A DNA stretch of 64,000 nucleotides. It comes from Flavobacteriales bacterium UBA6693. Its GTDB lineage: Bacteria; Bacteroidota; Bacteroidia; Flavobacteriales; Weeksellaceae. The position numbers and the translations under genes are program-made. Below the pieces are notes generated by a model that worked only from the letters and a program-made list of their open reading frames with translations, ran no database searches and had not been told where the DNA came from. Shown here in pieces: positions 17,557-26,965 of this stretch. Within the stretch, counting starts at the first letter, position 1. Each line of letters starts with the position of its first letter. Location: assembly GCA_002454815.1 (NCBI GenBank), contig DKJL01000006.1, forward strand, positions 376,843-440,842, in the 5' to 3' direction.

Positions 17557-18612
17557 TTAAAAAGAGTACTCACTATAGGCCATTGTTTCCTCGCTATCGT
17601 ACAGAGCGTCAGCTTCTTTGTACTTTTCGCGTACGAGTTCCCGCAAAATGGCAGGCTCATGAATTTTGACGTGTACAGACCAGGAAAAAATCCAGCCGAT
17701 GAGTTCACGGTTGATGCCACAGCGGAAACGCATAAGATGATTTCCATTTTCTAAACGTTCAAATTTCTGATTGCTGTGCCAACGTTGACTTTCTATATAA
17801 TTACCGGTAAATTCAGCAAATTCCAGCACGATATCATAAATTTCATCATTAAGATTTCGCATGATCCCGAAGCGACAATCGAGCTCTTTTTCCAAGCGCA
17901 GCAAAAGATTAGCTGTATCAAATTGCTCATTGGTCAATTTGTAGGTGCGTATTTGATCCATTGCAATAATAAACACAGAATCATCTTGCTTTAAAAAGCC
18001 GGAAAGTTGCACAGTGCCGCGGTGATACAGCAGCTGTACCGGAAGGAATCGCAGCGGAAGTTGAACTCCCGACGTCGCCGACGTATAATGAGATTTAATT
18101 TCCCGCAATTCTATTTCGCGCCTGTTTTGAATACTCCAGATGCAATCGTCGAGCATTTTGTGATAATCGCCGAACGACCGGGCCTCGCCGAAATGCGTGC
18201 AGCGAATTTGATCTTGTGAAACACTGGTATACTTCTCGAAATCGCTGCTGCTGAACTGACGATAAAACAGCCGCACAATTTTATGCAGCGAAGATTTACG
18301 GGAATCGATAATCGGTAACGGCAAGAAATTCCTGAAGAGCATATAGGAATTCACATCGAAGGAAGTCAGCTTTTGCTCATCATTTTCGTATTCCAGTTTC
18401 CAGATTTTCCGGTTTTTTTCGCCTATAGAAACGACAAGTTTTTCGTCCGGAAGTGTTAGCGAAGTTTCTAATGTCAGCAAGTCCCGATAAAGCGTGCGTC
18501 CCGAAACCTTAATATCATACTTATGCGCCCACTGCTGTAACAACTCAATGGTAACAGGTCCCGATTTTAACCGGCTGTAGATAAGAAGTAACCGGGTTGA
18601 TCTTTCTGACAT
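17557..18612 (-). CDS. WYL-type helix-turn-helix transcriptional regulator
   Basis: The 351-residue protein has an N-terminal winged HTH (about 5-60, TIELLQQWAHKYDIKVSGRTLYRDL) and a middle-to-C-terminal region of WYL type that likely senses a ligand (FLPVQLLYHRGTVQLSGF, IRTYKLTNEQF). Regulators of this class bind DNA as dimers and act as repressors or activators. The frame can begin at a TTG at 18618, but the ATG at 18612 is preferred. It lies between two fumarase genes, same strand as class I and divergent from class II, so it may control one or both; this is inferred. Confidence 0.88.
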   Translation of the reverse strand: MSERSTRLLLIYSRLKSGPVTIELLQQWAHKYDIKVSGRTLYRDLLTLETSLTLPDEKLVVSIGEKNRKIWKLEYENDEQKLTSFDVNSYMLFRNFLPLPIIDSRKSSLHKIVRLFYRQFSSSDFEKYTSVSQDQIRCTHFGEARSFGDYHKMLDDCIWSIQNRREIELREIKSHYTSATSGVQLPLRFLPVQLLYHRGTVQLSGFLKQDDSVFIIAMDQIRTYKLTNEQFDTANLLLRLEKELDCRFGIMRNLNDEIYDIVLEFAEFTGNYIESQRWHSNQKFERLENGNHLMRFRCGINRELIGWIFSWSVHVKIHEPAILRELVREKYKEADALYDSEETMAYSEYSF

Positions 18613-18749
18613 AAGCAATTATTTAATATAAATATACTGTTTTTTTGCTTCATCTGAAAAAATTTCGTAATTGAAGGAACATGATTTTTACTCTTGTCTT
18701 GGCAAGTCTTTCAATTTTAAGTAACTTTAAAATTATAAAAATATCTACA

Positions 18750-20132
18750 ATGAAATATCGAACAGAACACGACACGATGGGCGAAGTGCAGGTACCGGCA
18801 GAGAAATTCTGGGGTGCCCAAACAGAGCGTTCACGTAACAATTTCAAGATCGGTCCGGAGAGCTCAATGCCACACGAAATCATCGAAGCGTTTGCTTATC
18901 TGAAAAAAGCGGCTGCTTTTACCAATGCCGAACTAGGTGTGCTGAAAACCGAAAAACGCGACATGATCGCTGGAGTGTGCGATGAGATTCTGGCCGGAAA
19001 TCTCAACGACCAGTTTCCACTGGTGATCTGGCAAACCGGTTCGGGCACGCAGTCCAACATGAATGTGAATGAGGTAATCTCCAATAAAGCTCATGTTAAC
19101 AGTGGCGGGAAGCTGGGCGAAAAATCGGAAGTACACCCGAATGATGATGTGAACAAGTCGCAAAGTTCCAACGATACATATCCTACCGCAATGCACATTG
19201 CAGCCTATAAAAAAGTGGTGGAGCATACGTTGCCGGCGGTAGAAAAACTGCGCAATACACTTCATGAGAAAGCGGAAAGTTTTAAAGATGTGGTTAAAAT
19301 CGGGCGCACGCATCTGATGGATGCCACGCCGCTCACGCTCGGGCAGGAGTTTTCCGGCTATGTCGCACAGCTGGATTATGCCATGAAAGCCATTACCAAT
19401 ACTTTTGAGCATCTACAGGAGTTGGCACTCGGCGGCACGGCGGTCGGAACGGGGCTCAATACTCCAAAAGGTTATGATGTTCTGGTGGCGAAGTATATTT
19501 CGGAGTTTACCGGACTTCCGTTCGTAACGGCTCCAAACAAATTTGAGGCGCTTGCGGCGCATGATGCGATTGTGGAAAGCCACGGTGCGTTAAAACAACT
19601 GGCCGTTTCGCTCTACAAGATTGCTCAGGATATTCGATTCCTGGCTTCGGGGCCGAGAAGTGGTATTGGTGAAATTCATATTCCCGAAAATGAACCGGGC
19701 TCTTCCATCATGCCCGGAAAAGTGAACCCCACGCAGAATGAGGCATTGACCATGGTGTGTGCGCAGGTACTTGGCAACGATACTGCGATTTCGTTTTCCG
19801 GTACGCAGGGCAATTTTGAACTCAATGTTTTCAAACCCGTGATGGCTTATAATTTCTTGCAATCGGCCCAGCTTTTAGGCGACGCGTGCATTTCCTTTAA
19901 TGATCATTGTGCGGTGGGTATTGAACCCAATGAATCCCGAATCAGAGAACTGGTTGATAAATCGCTGATGCTGGTAACGGCGCTGAACACGCACATCGGC
20001 TATGAAAATGCAGCGAAAATCGCCAAAACGGCGCACGTAAACGGTACAACGCTGAAAGAAGAAGCCATAAACCTTGGCTTGCTAACGGCGGAACAGTTTG
20101 ATGAGTGGGTGAAGCCGGAGGATATGGTGTAA
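18750..20132 (+). CDS. fumC: Fumarate hydratase class II
   Basis: FumC is the iron-free, heat-stable homotetrameric fumarase that interconverts fumarate and malate. The 460 residues carry the signature GSSIMPGKVNPTQNE and the earlier TGSGTQSNMNVNEV and SSNDTYPTA active-site blocks. The ATG at 18750 (MKYRTEHDT) is the family start; the extension to 18681 would overlap likely promoter sequence. It is divergent from the WYL regulator across 137 bp. Confidence 0.98.
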   Translation: MKYRTEHDTMGEVQVPAEKFWGAQTERSRNNFKIGPESSMPHEIIEAFAYLKKAAAFTNAELGVLKTEKRDMIAGVCDEILAGNLNDQFPLVIWQTGSGTQSNMNVNEVISNKAHVNSGGKLGEKSEVHPNDDVNKSQSSNDTYPTAMHIAAYKKVVEHTLPAVEKLRNTLHEKAESFKDVVKIGRTHLMDATPLTLGQEFSGYVAQLDYAMKAITNTFEHLQELALGGTAVGTGLNTPKGYDVLVAKYISEFTGLPFVTAPNKFEALAAHDAIVESHGALKQLAVSLYKIAQDIRFLASGPRSGIGEIHIPENEPGSSIMPGKVNPTQNEALTMVCAQVLGNDTAISFSGTQGNFELNVFKPVMAYNFLQSAQLLGDACISFNDHCAVGIEPNESRIRELVDKSLMLVTALNTHIGYENAAKIAKTAHVNGTTLKEEAINLGLLTAEQFDEWVKPEDMV

Positions 20133-20148
20133 GCCAAATTAATTTAAG

Positions 20149-20182
20149 AAAAGCTCCGGAAATGATTTTCCGGAGCTTTTTT
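20149..20182. terminator. Bidirectional terminator after fumC
   Basis: AAAAGCTCCGGAAA pairs with TTTTCCGGAGCTTTT around a 3-4 base loop, with T-runs on both strands. It separates fumC from the convergent ABC gene. Confidence 0.9.
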
Positions 20183-20189
20183 ATCTGAG

Positions 20190-20897
20190 TTAAATTTCAG
20201 CTGAGGTTTCAAAGAAGGCTTCAAGCTCTTTCAGTGTTTCCGGACTCGTGCGGATGTCTTTTACCAGCATACCTTTGTTCAGCAATACGATGCGGTCGCT
20301 CACTTCCGTGGTGTGCGCAAGGTCGTGGCTGGAGATTAGAAAAGTTACCTGTTCGTTCTGCAACCAGGATTTAATTAATTTTTTGAGTTTAATCTGCGTC
20401 GAAGGATCCAGATTGGCAAACGGTTCGTCGAGTACGATAATATCCGGCGTCCCGATAAGCGCGCCCACGATGCCTACTTTCTTCTGATTGCCTTTGGAAA
20501 GATCGCGGATATATTTCCCGGCGTTTAAAATTTCACCATTAAAAAAATCGGCAAACTGCTCTAGAAATGCCATGACTTGTTCTTTGTTCTGGCCGCGCAA
20601 CTCGCCCAAGAAGTAAAAATATTCTTCGGGCGTCAAGTAGCCGATCAGGAACGTTTCGTCGATAAAAGCAGAAACACTTTTTTTCCAGTTTTCATTTTCG
20701 TTGACTTTAGCACCGTTGATTTCTATAAAGCCCGTCGTAGGTTCAATTAAATCTAATAGAAGACTGAACAGCGTGGTTTTCCCCGCTCCGTTATTTCCTA
20801 CCAAGCCAAAGCTTTCGCCTTTTGCAATATCAAGGCGGTCGATATCCAACACTTTTTTGTTTCCGTAGATTTTTGAGATATTCTGAATGCTGATCAT
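20190..20897 (-). CDS. ABC transporter ATP-binding protein
   Basis: The 235-residue ATPase has Walker A GNNGAGKTT (about 36-44), the signature LSKGNQKKVG in place of LSGGQ, and Walker B IIVLDEPFANLDP. The variant signature is common in ABC exporters of the CcmA/YhaQ type. The start at 20897 (MISIQNISKIYG) fits the family; the longer frame would overlap the permease gene. It follows the permease gene by 19 bp, so the two form one exporter. Substrate is unknown. Confidence 0.93.
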   Translation of the reverse strand: MISIQNISKIYGNKKVLDIDRLDIAKGESFGLVGNNGAGKTTLFSLLLDLIEPTTGFIEINGAKVNENENWKKSVSAFIDETFLIGYLTPEEYFYFLGELRGQNKEQVMAFLEQFADFFNGEILNAGKYIRDLSKGNQKKVGIVGALIGTPDIIVLDEPFANLDPSTQIKLKKLIKSWLQNEQVTFLISSHDLAHTTEVSDRIVLLNKGMLVKDIRTSPETLKELEAFFETSAEI

Positions 20898-20916
20898 TTT
20901 TAATTTTTTTTTGATG

Positions 20917-22386
20917 TTAGCCTTTTTTAAAAGCGTCGATGGTAGAGTATTTCTCGGTTTTGTAAATTTTAACGATCTGGTCGAAAATGCGGTCGCGCAG
21001 CAGGAAACCAATCAGTCCGAGTGCGCCCAGGCTGGCCACCGCGAAAGGTAAACCCAAAAAAGATTTCACCAAAGCAAAAACAGCCATCGGCACTACCATC
21101 TGCGGAATGAGCATCAGCAGCACTTTCATATTCATATTATTGGCGCCGCCGCCGAATGATTTTGCGCGCGAATTCAGGTCGATGGCTTTCTTGTTGTAAG
21201 CGCCCGCCAAAAGCGTCATATAACTGTTGACACCGAGATTGTACAGGCCGGCCGCGAAGATGGTGAGGTAAAACTCCCAGGACACCGCGATATAACCTGC
21301 CGCTAAGAGGATGGATATCGCAGTTGCCAAAACCACTACGCTCCATTTTGCTTTCAGATATTCTTTATAAGGCACATTTTGCGTCATCATGAGTTGATAA
21401 TAAGAACTGTCCCACGCCGGTACGCGCTGGCCAAACATAAAAAGAAAACCGCCGGTGACGAAAATACCCAAAAAAAGACGCATAAAATCGCTGCTGTAAG
21501 CTTCACCGCTGAAAAAGAGCAAACCGTAGAACAGGAACATAACGCCGGCAAATAGGGCAGACTTGGCGGCTTTACTGCGCTTGAGCAGGCGGATGTCGTT
21601 GTTGATGAAAGTTCCGATAACGCCAAATCGGTTCAGAAAATCAATATCTTCTGTTTTGCCAACTTCTTTATCCAATTCAAGCCCGCGATCCAGATAAAAA
21701 TTAACCAAAATATTACGGTACGCCAGGTAAGCGGTAATCACCGTAAGCACCAACGGAATAAGAAAAGCGCCGGCAACAGAATAAAATGCATAAAATATTT
21801 GTTCCGAATACAAGGAAAGTTGCAGATATCCAAAGTATTCGGCGGCACCCAACGCCGCGATTATTACTGCCACAGCGTACAGCACTACATTTTTTTTGTT
21901 TAAAAGTATATTAAGGAAATTATTAAAATAGAAAACAAACATAATTCCCGTAAGGAACATCAGGACGCGCAGCGCAGAATAACCGCCGTCGAGAATCAGC
22001 AGCGCGCAGAACGGGAGCATGAAAAGCAAATAACCCCAGTTGAAAAAATTAAAGAAAATCTTGATAATCGTGTAGGAAACCAACTTTTTTTTAGAAATAT
22101 TCTGGGTAAGAAACGGCTTGATATTCTGCGTCGGCATCTGCTGCATAAAGTAACGGATCACCAAATCCAGGACGGCGTAATACAGAAAGTAACGCGAAAA
22201 CAAACGTAAAGAATCGATCCCACCTTCCTCTTTGGCGTAATAATAGAGACCAAATGCCATGGCAACAAAGGTGAGGCCGAGCCATCCGTAAGCGAAGGCC
22301 ATCATGATCTTCATCGCGAGGCTGGCGCCTAATTGCGGATTTCTGAGAAAATTTTTGAGTTCTAAGCGTAAAAGTCGACCATACAT
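20917..22386 (-). CDS. DUF5687-like ABC-2 type permease
   Basis: The 489-residue protein has about 12 hydrophobic segments and an N-terminal LRLELKNFLRNPQLGASLAM block, as in the Bacteroidota DUF5687 membrane proteins that pair with an ABC ATPase. The preferred start is the ATG at 22386 (MYGRLLRLELK); upstream codons are TTG only. It lies 48 bp after recN and 19 bp before the ATPase gene, suggesting co-transcription. The family name is from memory of the pattern; the permease role is well supported by membrane segments and context. Confidence 0.82.
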   Translation of the reverse strand: MYGRLLRLELKNFLRNPQLGASLAMKIMMAFAYGWLGLTFVAMAFGLYYYAKEEGGIDSLRLFSRYFLYYAVLDLVIRYFMQQMPTQNIKPFLTQNISKKKLVSYTIIKIFFNFFNWGYLLFMLPFCALLILDGGYSALRVLMFLTGIMFVFYFNNFLNILLNKKNVVLYAVAVIIAALGAAEYFGYLQLSLYSEQIFYAFYSVAGAFLIPLVLTVITAYLAYRNILVNFYLDRGLELDKEVGKTEDIDFLNRFGVIGTFINNDIRLLKRSKAAKSALFAGVMFLFYGLLFFSGEAYSSDFMRLFLGIFVTGGFLFMFGQRVPAWDSSYYQLMMTQNVPYKEYLKAKWSVVVLATAISILLAAGYIAVSWEFYLTIFAAGLYNLGVNSYMTLLAGAYNKKAIDLNSRAKSFGGGANNMNMKVLLMLIPQMVVPMAVFALVKSFLGLPFAVASLGALGLIGFLLRDRIFDQIVKIYKTEKYSTIDAFKKG

Positions 22387-22434
22387 GCGAATGATTTTTA
22401 AATCAGTCAGCAAAAAGGAAGATTTGTTACAGAT

Positions 22435-24084
22435 TTACTTCATCAGCTCCTGCGCCTGCGATACTGCCGCGTCGGTAATCTGAGCGCCGGAAAGCAGCTG
22501 CGCGATTTCCTGGAGTTTCTCTTCAGGATTCAGCGGGATGATGGTTGATTGTGTTTTGCCCTCCACCTCGCGTTTGATCACTTTATAGTTCCGATTGCCC
22601 TTCGCTGCTACCTGCGCCAGGTGGGTAATGACGATCAGCTGCATGTTCTGCGCCATCTCTTTCATTACATTGCCGATTTCTTCGGCTACCTTACCGGAAA
22701 CTCCCGTATCGATTTCGTCCAGGATCAGCGTCGGAAGTTCCGCATTTTCGGCCATCAGTTTTTTAATGGACAGCATCACGCGCGAGCGCTCGCCGCCGGA
22801 AATTGCGGTTTGTATGGGTTTTAAAGGAAAGCCGGAATTGGCCTGAAACATCAGTTCAATCGTCTGTTTACCGAAGGAAGTGAACTGTGGTACATCGCTA
22901 AGCTGCACTTCGATTTTCGCCTTCTCCAAACCGAGTTGCTGCAGGAGTTTTTCGATTTTTTTCACGAAAATTGGTGCTGCCGACGCCCGGTTTTTCGCCA
23001 GCCGTACCGCTTGTTGCTCCAGCTTTTTTTCGGCTTGGGCAATCTTTGCATTTTCTTCTGCAATCCGCTGTTCCAGATCTGCAAAATTATGCTGTTGCTG
23101 GATGATTTCACCACGGATGTCACGAAGTTCCGCAACGGTGGATACTTTATGTTTAAGAAAAAGTGAATTGATTTTATTTAATTGTGCACTGAGCTGAAAA
23201 AGAACTTCCGGATCAGTCTCCATTTTTTCTGCCTCGTTTTGCAGTTCAAATAAAAGATCTTTCATCTCGACGAAATTTTCTTCGAAGCGCTGATGCAAAG
23301 CTGAAAATTCATGCGAAAGAGAAGCAACTTTGGAAAGGCGGGATTTTACGTCCAAAAGCGAATCGAGAATACCGATTTCTTCCTGATCCATTTTATTAAA
23401 AATCTGGGAAAGATTTTCTACAATACTTTCCGCATTTTCCTGCTTGCTCAGCTGGTTCTGCACCTCTTCCAAATCGAACAGATCAAGATCCACTTCGGTA
23501 AGTTCTGTCAGCAGAAATGTTTTATAATCGTGCTCTTTCACATTTTCCGCAAGTTGTTCTTTGTAGGAAGCGAGATCGCGGACCAGTTTTTTGTAAGCGT
23601 TATACTGCTGCTGATAGTCGCCGAGAAGCTGCTTGTTTTCAGAAAGACCGTCGATCATGCGGAACTGATATTCTTCGTCGAAAAGATTGGACGTTTCAAA
23701 CTGCGAATGAATATCGATGAGTCGCTGAGAAAGTTTTTTCAGCGTGTCCAGCGTCACGGGCACATCGTTGACGAAAGCGCGGGATTTTCCACTGGGCAAT
23801 ATTTCCCGGCGAATGACGGTATCCACCTCGAAATCCAGGTCATTTTCTTCGAAAAAAGCACGAAAATTTTCGCCAACTACGAATTCTGCTTCGGCAATAC
23901 TTTTATTTTCCGAACCCTGCATGGATTTCGCATCGGCGCGCTCACCAAGAATCAGGCGAAGGGCACCCAAAATAATGGATTTTCCCGCACCGGTTTCGCC
24001 GGTAATCACCTGCAGACCTTGGTCCAGCGTAATTTCCAGTGAGTCGATAAGTGCAAAGTTTTGAATAAAAATTCGTGAAAGCAT
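22435..24084 (-). CDS. recN: DNA repair protein RecN
   Basis: RecN is an SMC-like ATPase that acts early in double-strand break repair. The 549 residues have Walker A GETGAGKS (30-37), long coiled coils rich in Glu, Gln and Leu in the middle, the ABC-type signature SGGERSRVMLSI and Walker B LPTLILDEIDTGVSG. Length is normal. It has its own promoter at 24129-24158 and is followed by an ABC exporter pair. Confidence 0.97.
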   Translation of the reverse strand: MLSRIFIQNFALIDSLEITLDQGLQVITGETGAGKSIILGALRLILGERADAKSMQGSENKSIAEAEFVVGENFRAFFEENDLDFEVDTVIRREILPSGKSRAFVNDVPVTLDTLKKLSQRLIDIHSQFETSNLFDEEYQFRMIDGLSENKQLLGDYQQQYNAYKKLVRDLASYKEQLAENVKEHDYKTFLLTELTEVDLDLFDLEEVQNQLSKQENAESIVENLSQIFNKMDQEEIGILDSLLDVKSRLSKVASLSHEFSALHQRFEENFVEMKDLLFELQNEAEKMETDPEVLFQLSAQLNKINSLFLKHKVSTVAELRDIRGEIIQQQHNFADLEQRIAEENAKIAQAEKKLEQQAVRLAKNRASAAPIFVKKIEKLLQQLGLEKAKIEVQLSDVPQFTSFGKQTIELMFQANSGFPLKPIQTAISGGERSRVMLSIKKLMAENAELPTLILDEIDTGVSGKVAEEIGNVMKEMAQNMQLIVITHLAQVAAKGNRNYKVIKREVEGKTQSTIIPLNPEEKLQEIAQLLSGAQITDAAVSQAQELMK

Positions 24085-24128
24085 AAAATAAAAAACCGTT
24101 ATGTGTTGCGATGCAGCGCCGTGAAGGA

Positions 24129-24158
24129 CAAATTTACGACATTAAAAAAGAGTACAAA
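24129..24158 (-). promoter_or_regulatory. Promoter of recN
   Basis: On the minus strand TTTG (24155-24158), an 18-bp spacer and TAAATTTG (24129-24136) match the Bacteroidota promoter. The recN ATG is 44 bp downstream. No LexA-like box is visible. Confidence 0.7.
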
Positions 24159-24247
24159 ATACGAACCTAATTCTCCTTGGATTCGCAAGTTACCGCGCAA
24201 GATATTTTAAAAAATAATTCCCAAATAAAGCAGAGAAAGCCCAATTT

Positions 24248-25153
24248 TTATTTCCACTTATTCCATTTGGTATCGATGTCTTTCGGTGCGAGCACGGTAA
24301 AAAGCGCCTTCAGTTCCGGGATATTGGCGCCGGCGTTATTTCCGCTGTTGAAGATATTGAAAATTTCCTGCTTTTTTGTGTCGATAAAAAGGTTCACCGG
24401 GTAATTCATCTGGAAATTGTTTTCGTAAGTTTTCAGCTGAAGCAACGCGTCGGCAATGATTCGTTTCCCCGACGACTGATCTTGTTTCCCCAGATTATCA
24501 AGACCGGCGCGATGGTAGGTATAATACGTTGTGCGGAGTGCATCCTGTTCCGGTTTCAAAAGATTGTCGATCAGTGCCGCTCGCGTGCGAGGACCTTCAA
24601 TCAGCGACCAGCCGGCAAAATTCTGGTTCTGAGCATTGTTGGAGATTTTCAGTGCTTTCTCAAAAAATTCCTGTCCGCCGCGAGCTCTGAAGCTGTCTGC
24701 ATCATAACCTAGAATGGTGTACACATAAAAACTGATGACGTCAATCAGATTCTTACCGGAGAACTGGCGCTCATTGAAAACCAGATTTTCGTTCTCCGTA
24801 TATTCAAAACCGAAGTTGGTGTCATTCAAGTTCAGCAATGGTGTTTCGTAAGTTGTATTGTACACCGGCCGAACTGCCTGCACGACGATACTTCCTTTAA
24901 AATTATTGTTGCCTGCGCGCTCATTGATGACGATGGCAAAGTTGCATTTGATCTTTTCGAAGTTTTGAAGTTTTTTGCCGGTCCAGCTTGTGTTATTGAT
25001 GAAATCGCGCAGATTTTTCTCCAGCGTTTTATAAACCTGGGTGTTACTGCCGCCGAGCTGCTCCGCATTGACCTGCACATTGGCAAGCAATTCCTGCCCG
25101 GAATGCGGTTGGAAGGCAAGAATAAATAGTACTATACTAAGAATTTTCTTCAT
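24248..25153 (-). CDS. DUF4835 family protein (PorD-like)
   Basis: The 301-residue exported protein has a signal peptide ending SGQ and the family blocks LLANVQVNAEQLGGSNTQVY, VVQAVRPVYNTTYETPLLN and LGYDADSFRARGGQEFF. DUF4835 is a conserved Bacteroidota envelope protein; some databases call it PorD and link it to type IX secretion, a name I give with reserve. It sits 36 bp after coaBC, the common order coaBC-DUF4835-recN in this class. Confidence 0.9.
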   Translation of the reverse strand: MKKILSIVLFILAFQPHSGQELLANVQVNAEQLGGSNTQVYKTLEKNLRDFINNTSWTGKKLQNFEKIKCNFAIVINERAGNNNFKGSIVVQAVRPVYNTTYETPLLNLNDTNFGFEYTENENLVFNERQFSGKNLIDVISFYVYTILGYDADSFRARGGQEFFEKALKISNNAQNQNFAGWSLIEGPRTRAALIDNLLKPEQDALRTTYYTYHRAGLDNLGKQDQSSGKRIIADALLQLKTYENNFQMNYPVNLFIDTKKQEIFNIFNSGNNAGANIPELKALFTVLAPKDIDTKWNKWK

Positions 25154-25189
25154 TTTTAAGCTGAAAATTTAAATGGAAATTTAATGATA

Positions 25190-26386
25190 TTATTTCAAAA
25201 GCTCCTGTTGTACAAAATCTAAAATATCATGTGCTACTTCCTTTTTTGTTTTTAACGTGTAGTTCTCCACGGTATTATGTGTGATGATTTTTATTTTGTT
25301 CGTGCTGCCTTTAAATCCGGCGCCTTCATCGCGGAGCGAATTCAAGACGATCATGTCGAGATTTTTCTTCCGCAGTTTAGCAGCGGCATTTTCCTCCCCG
25401 TTTTGCGTTTCTAGTGCAAAACCTACCAGATATTGCTCTTTTTTACTTTGCCCCATCTCCAGCAGAATGTCCGGATTTTTCACCAGTTCGATGGTCATCG
25501 TTTCTTCACTTTTTTTAATTTTTTCAGGTGCCGCTTCCCGTGGAGCATAATCTGCCACTGCAGCACTGGCGATTGCGATATTGGCGTCATCATAAAAGCG
25601 GAAAACCACTTCGCGCATTTCTTTTGCCGTGGTTACCCGGTGCAGTGCGATATTTTTATGATGTGCCTGCTCAGCACTCGGACCTGAAATTAAAATCACA
25701 TTAGCGCCACGCGAGGCAGCTTCTTCTGCCAGCGAAAAACCCATCTTTCCCGCGGAGTGGTTTCCGATGAACCGTACGGGATCAATTGCTTCATAAGTGG
25801 GTCCCGCCGTAATGAGCACCGTTTTTCCAGTGAGTTCTTGTGAAGGCGCAAAAAAGTTTTCTAAGTGCTGCGCGATGGTTTCCGGTTCGGCGAGACGTCC
25901 CTGCCCGGAAAGTCCGCTTGCGAGAAAGCCCTCTTCGGCCGGAATAATATGGTGACCTCTGTCTTCCGCCAAGGCCAGATTCTGTTTGGTGGATGGATGC
26001 TGATACATGTCGAGATCCATAGCGGGCGCAATGAAAACGGGACATTTCGCCGAAAGATAAGTGGCAACCACAAGATTGTCGCATAAACCATGAATCATTT
26101 TTGCGAGCGTGTTTGCCGTGCAAGGCGCAATTACTATTAAATCGGCCCACAGCGCGAGCTCGACGTGGTTGTTCCAGGTACCATCAGCTCCGTAAAAATC
26201 GCTGTAAACCGGTCGTTTGGACAAGGTCGACAAAGTAAGTTTTGAGACAAACTGTTCGGCTGACGGGGTAATGAGTACCTGAACCTCGGCGCCACGTCGG
26301 ATGAGATCGCGGATTAAATAATTAATTTTATAAGCAGCGATACCGCCCGAAATGCAGATGAGCAGGTTCTTTCCCTCCAATGTCAT
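25190..26386 (-). CDS. coaBC: Bifunctional phosphopantothenoylcysteine decarboxylase / phosphopantothenate-cysteine ligase
   Basis: CoaBC makes 4-phosphopantetheine for coenzyme A in two steps. The 398 residues have the FMN-dependent CoaC part first (GGIAAYKINYLIRDL, then APCTANTLAKM and PAMDLDMY), and the CoaB ligase part from about 185 on (TAGPTYEAIDPVRFIGNHSA). Both parts look complete. The start ATG at 26386 follows a GC-rich repeat and the terminator of the RNA polymerase omega gene. Confidence 0.97.
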   Translation of the reverse strand: MTLEGKNLLICISGGIAAYKINYLIRDLIRRGAEVQVLITPSAEQFVSKLTLSTLSKRPVYSDFYGADGTWNNHVELALWADLIVIAPCTANTLAKMIHGLCDNLVVATYLSAKCPVFIAPAMDLDMYQHPSTKQNLALAEDRGHHIIPAEEGFLASGLSGQGRLAEPETIAQHLENFFAPSQELTGKTVLITAGPTYEAIDPVRFIGNHSAGKMGFSLAEEAASRGANVILISGPSAEQAHHKNIALHRVTTAKEMREVVFRFYDDANIAIASAAVADYAPREAAPEKIKKSEETMTIELVKNPDILLEMGQSKKEQYLVGFALETQNGEENAAAKLRKKNLDMIVLNSLRDEGAGFKGSTNKIKIITHNTVENYTLKTKKEVAHDILDFVQQELLK

Positions 26387-26428
26387 GACTGATTTTTTTT
26401 AAGTGTTACGAATGTACTTAATTTTACC

Positions 26429-26457
26429 AAATCCCGCCGCCTGCGACGGGAGGAGTT
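26429..26457. repeat. Short palindromic intergenic element
   Basis: AAATCCCGCCGCCTGCGACGGGAGGAGTT contains CCCG and CGGG arms and resembles the element at 15090 in its AAATCCCGC...GCCTG...GAGGA order. It lies between coaBC and its upstream neighbour. Confidence 0.35.
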
Positions 26458-26462
26458 CAAAT

Positions 26463-26500
26463 AAAAAAGCCACAGCAACCGCAAGGCGCTGTGACTTTTA
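26463..26500 (-). terminator. Terminator after the RNA polymerase omega gene
   Basis: On the minus strand AAAAGTCACAGC pairs with GCTGTGGCTTTT (one G-T pair), followed by six T. It lies 23 bp after the stop codon. Confidence 0.75.
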
Positions 26501-26522
26501 TAATAATTAAAGAAATAAATAA

Positions 26523-26846
26523 TTAGTTTCTCTCGTCGGTTTTTCTGTAGTAGATTTCCTCGTCGAGCCATTCACGAATCGCGATAGAGGTCGGTTTTGG
26601 CAATTTTTCGTAATGCTTGGAAATCTCGATTTGCTCTTTGTTTTCAAAAACTTCTTCCAAGGTGGAATTGTGCACGGCGAATTCGTCGAGTTTATTATGA
26701 AGTTCAGCGCGGATTTCGGCATTGATCTGCTCGGCACGTTTGCCCATTACCACGATCGCCTCATAGATAGAACTTGCATTTTGTTCAATTTTATCCCGGT
26801 CGTACGTGATGGTACTTAGTTCGGCATTAGAATCTTTTACGCTCAT
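26523..26846 (-). CDS. rpoZ: DNA-directed RNA polymerase subunit omega
   Basis: The 107-residue protein matches the Bacteroidota form of omega/Rpb6: ASSIYEAIVVMGKRAEQINAEIR is the conserved helix that wraps the beta-prime C-terminus, and the tail KLPKPTSIAIREWLDEEIYYRK is typical of this phylum. It assists RNA polymerase assembly. TATATTTG at 26876-26883 is a likely -7 element. It is upstream of coaBC, a conserved order in this class together with bamD. Confidence 0.93.
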   Translation of the reverse strand: MSVKDSNAELSTITYDRDKIEQNASSIYEAIVVMGKRAEQINAEIRAELHNKLDEFAVHNSTLEEVFENKEQIEISKHYEKLPKPTSIAIREWLDEEIYYRKTDERN

Positions 26847-26965
26847 TTTCAGTTGATTGTTATATTTAGAATTTGCAAATATACAGAATATCTTTTGATT
26901 TTAAAAGTCGGGAGCGCGGGGAGTACCCGTCGATATCGGCAGTTTAAAACTGTATTTTACTCCGG

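Noticed and set aside
23311..24042. Long open frame opposite recN
   Set aside because: Fully antisense to recN, with Phe/Ile/His-rich shadow composition and no domain.
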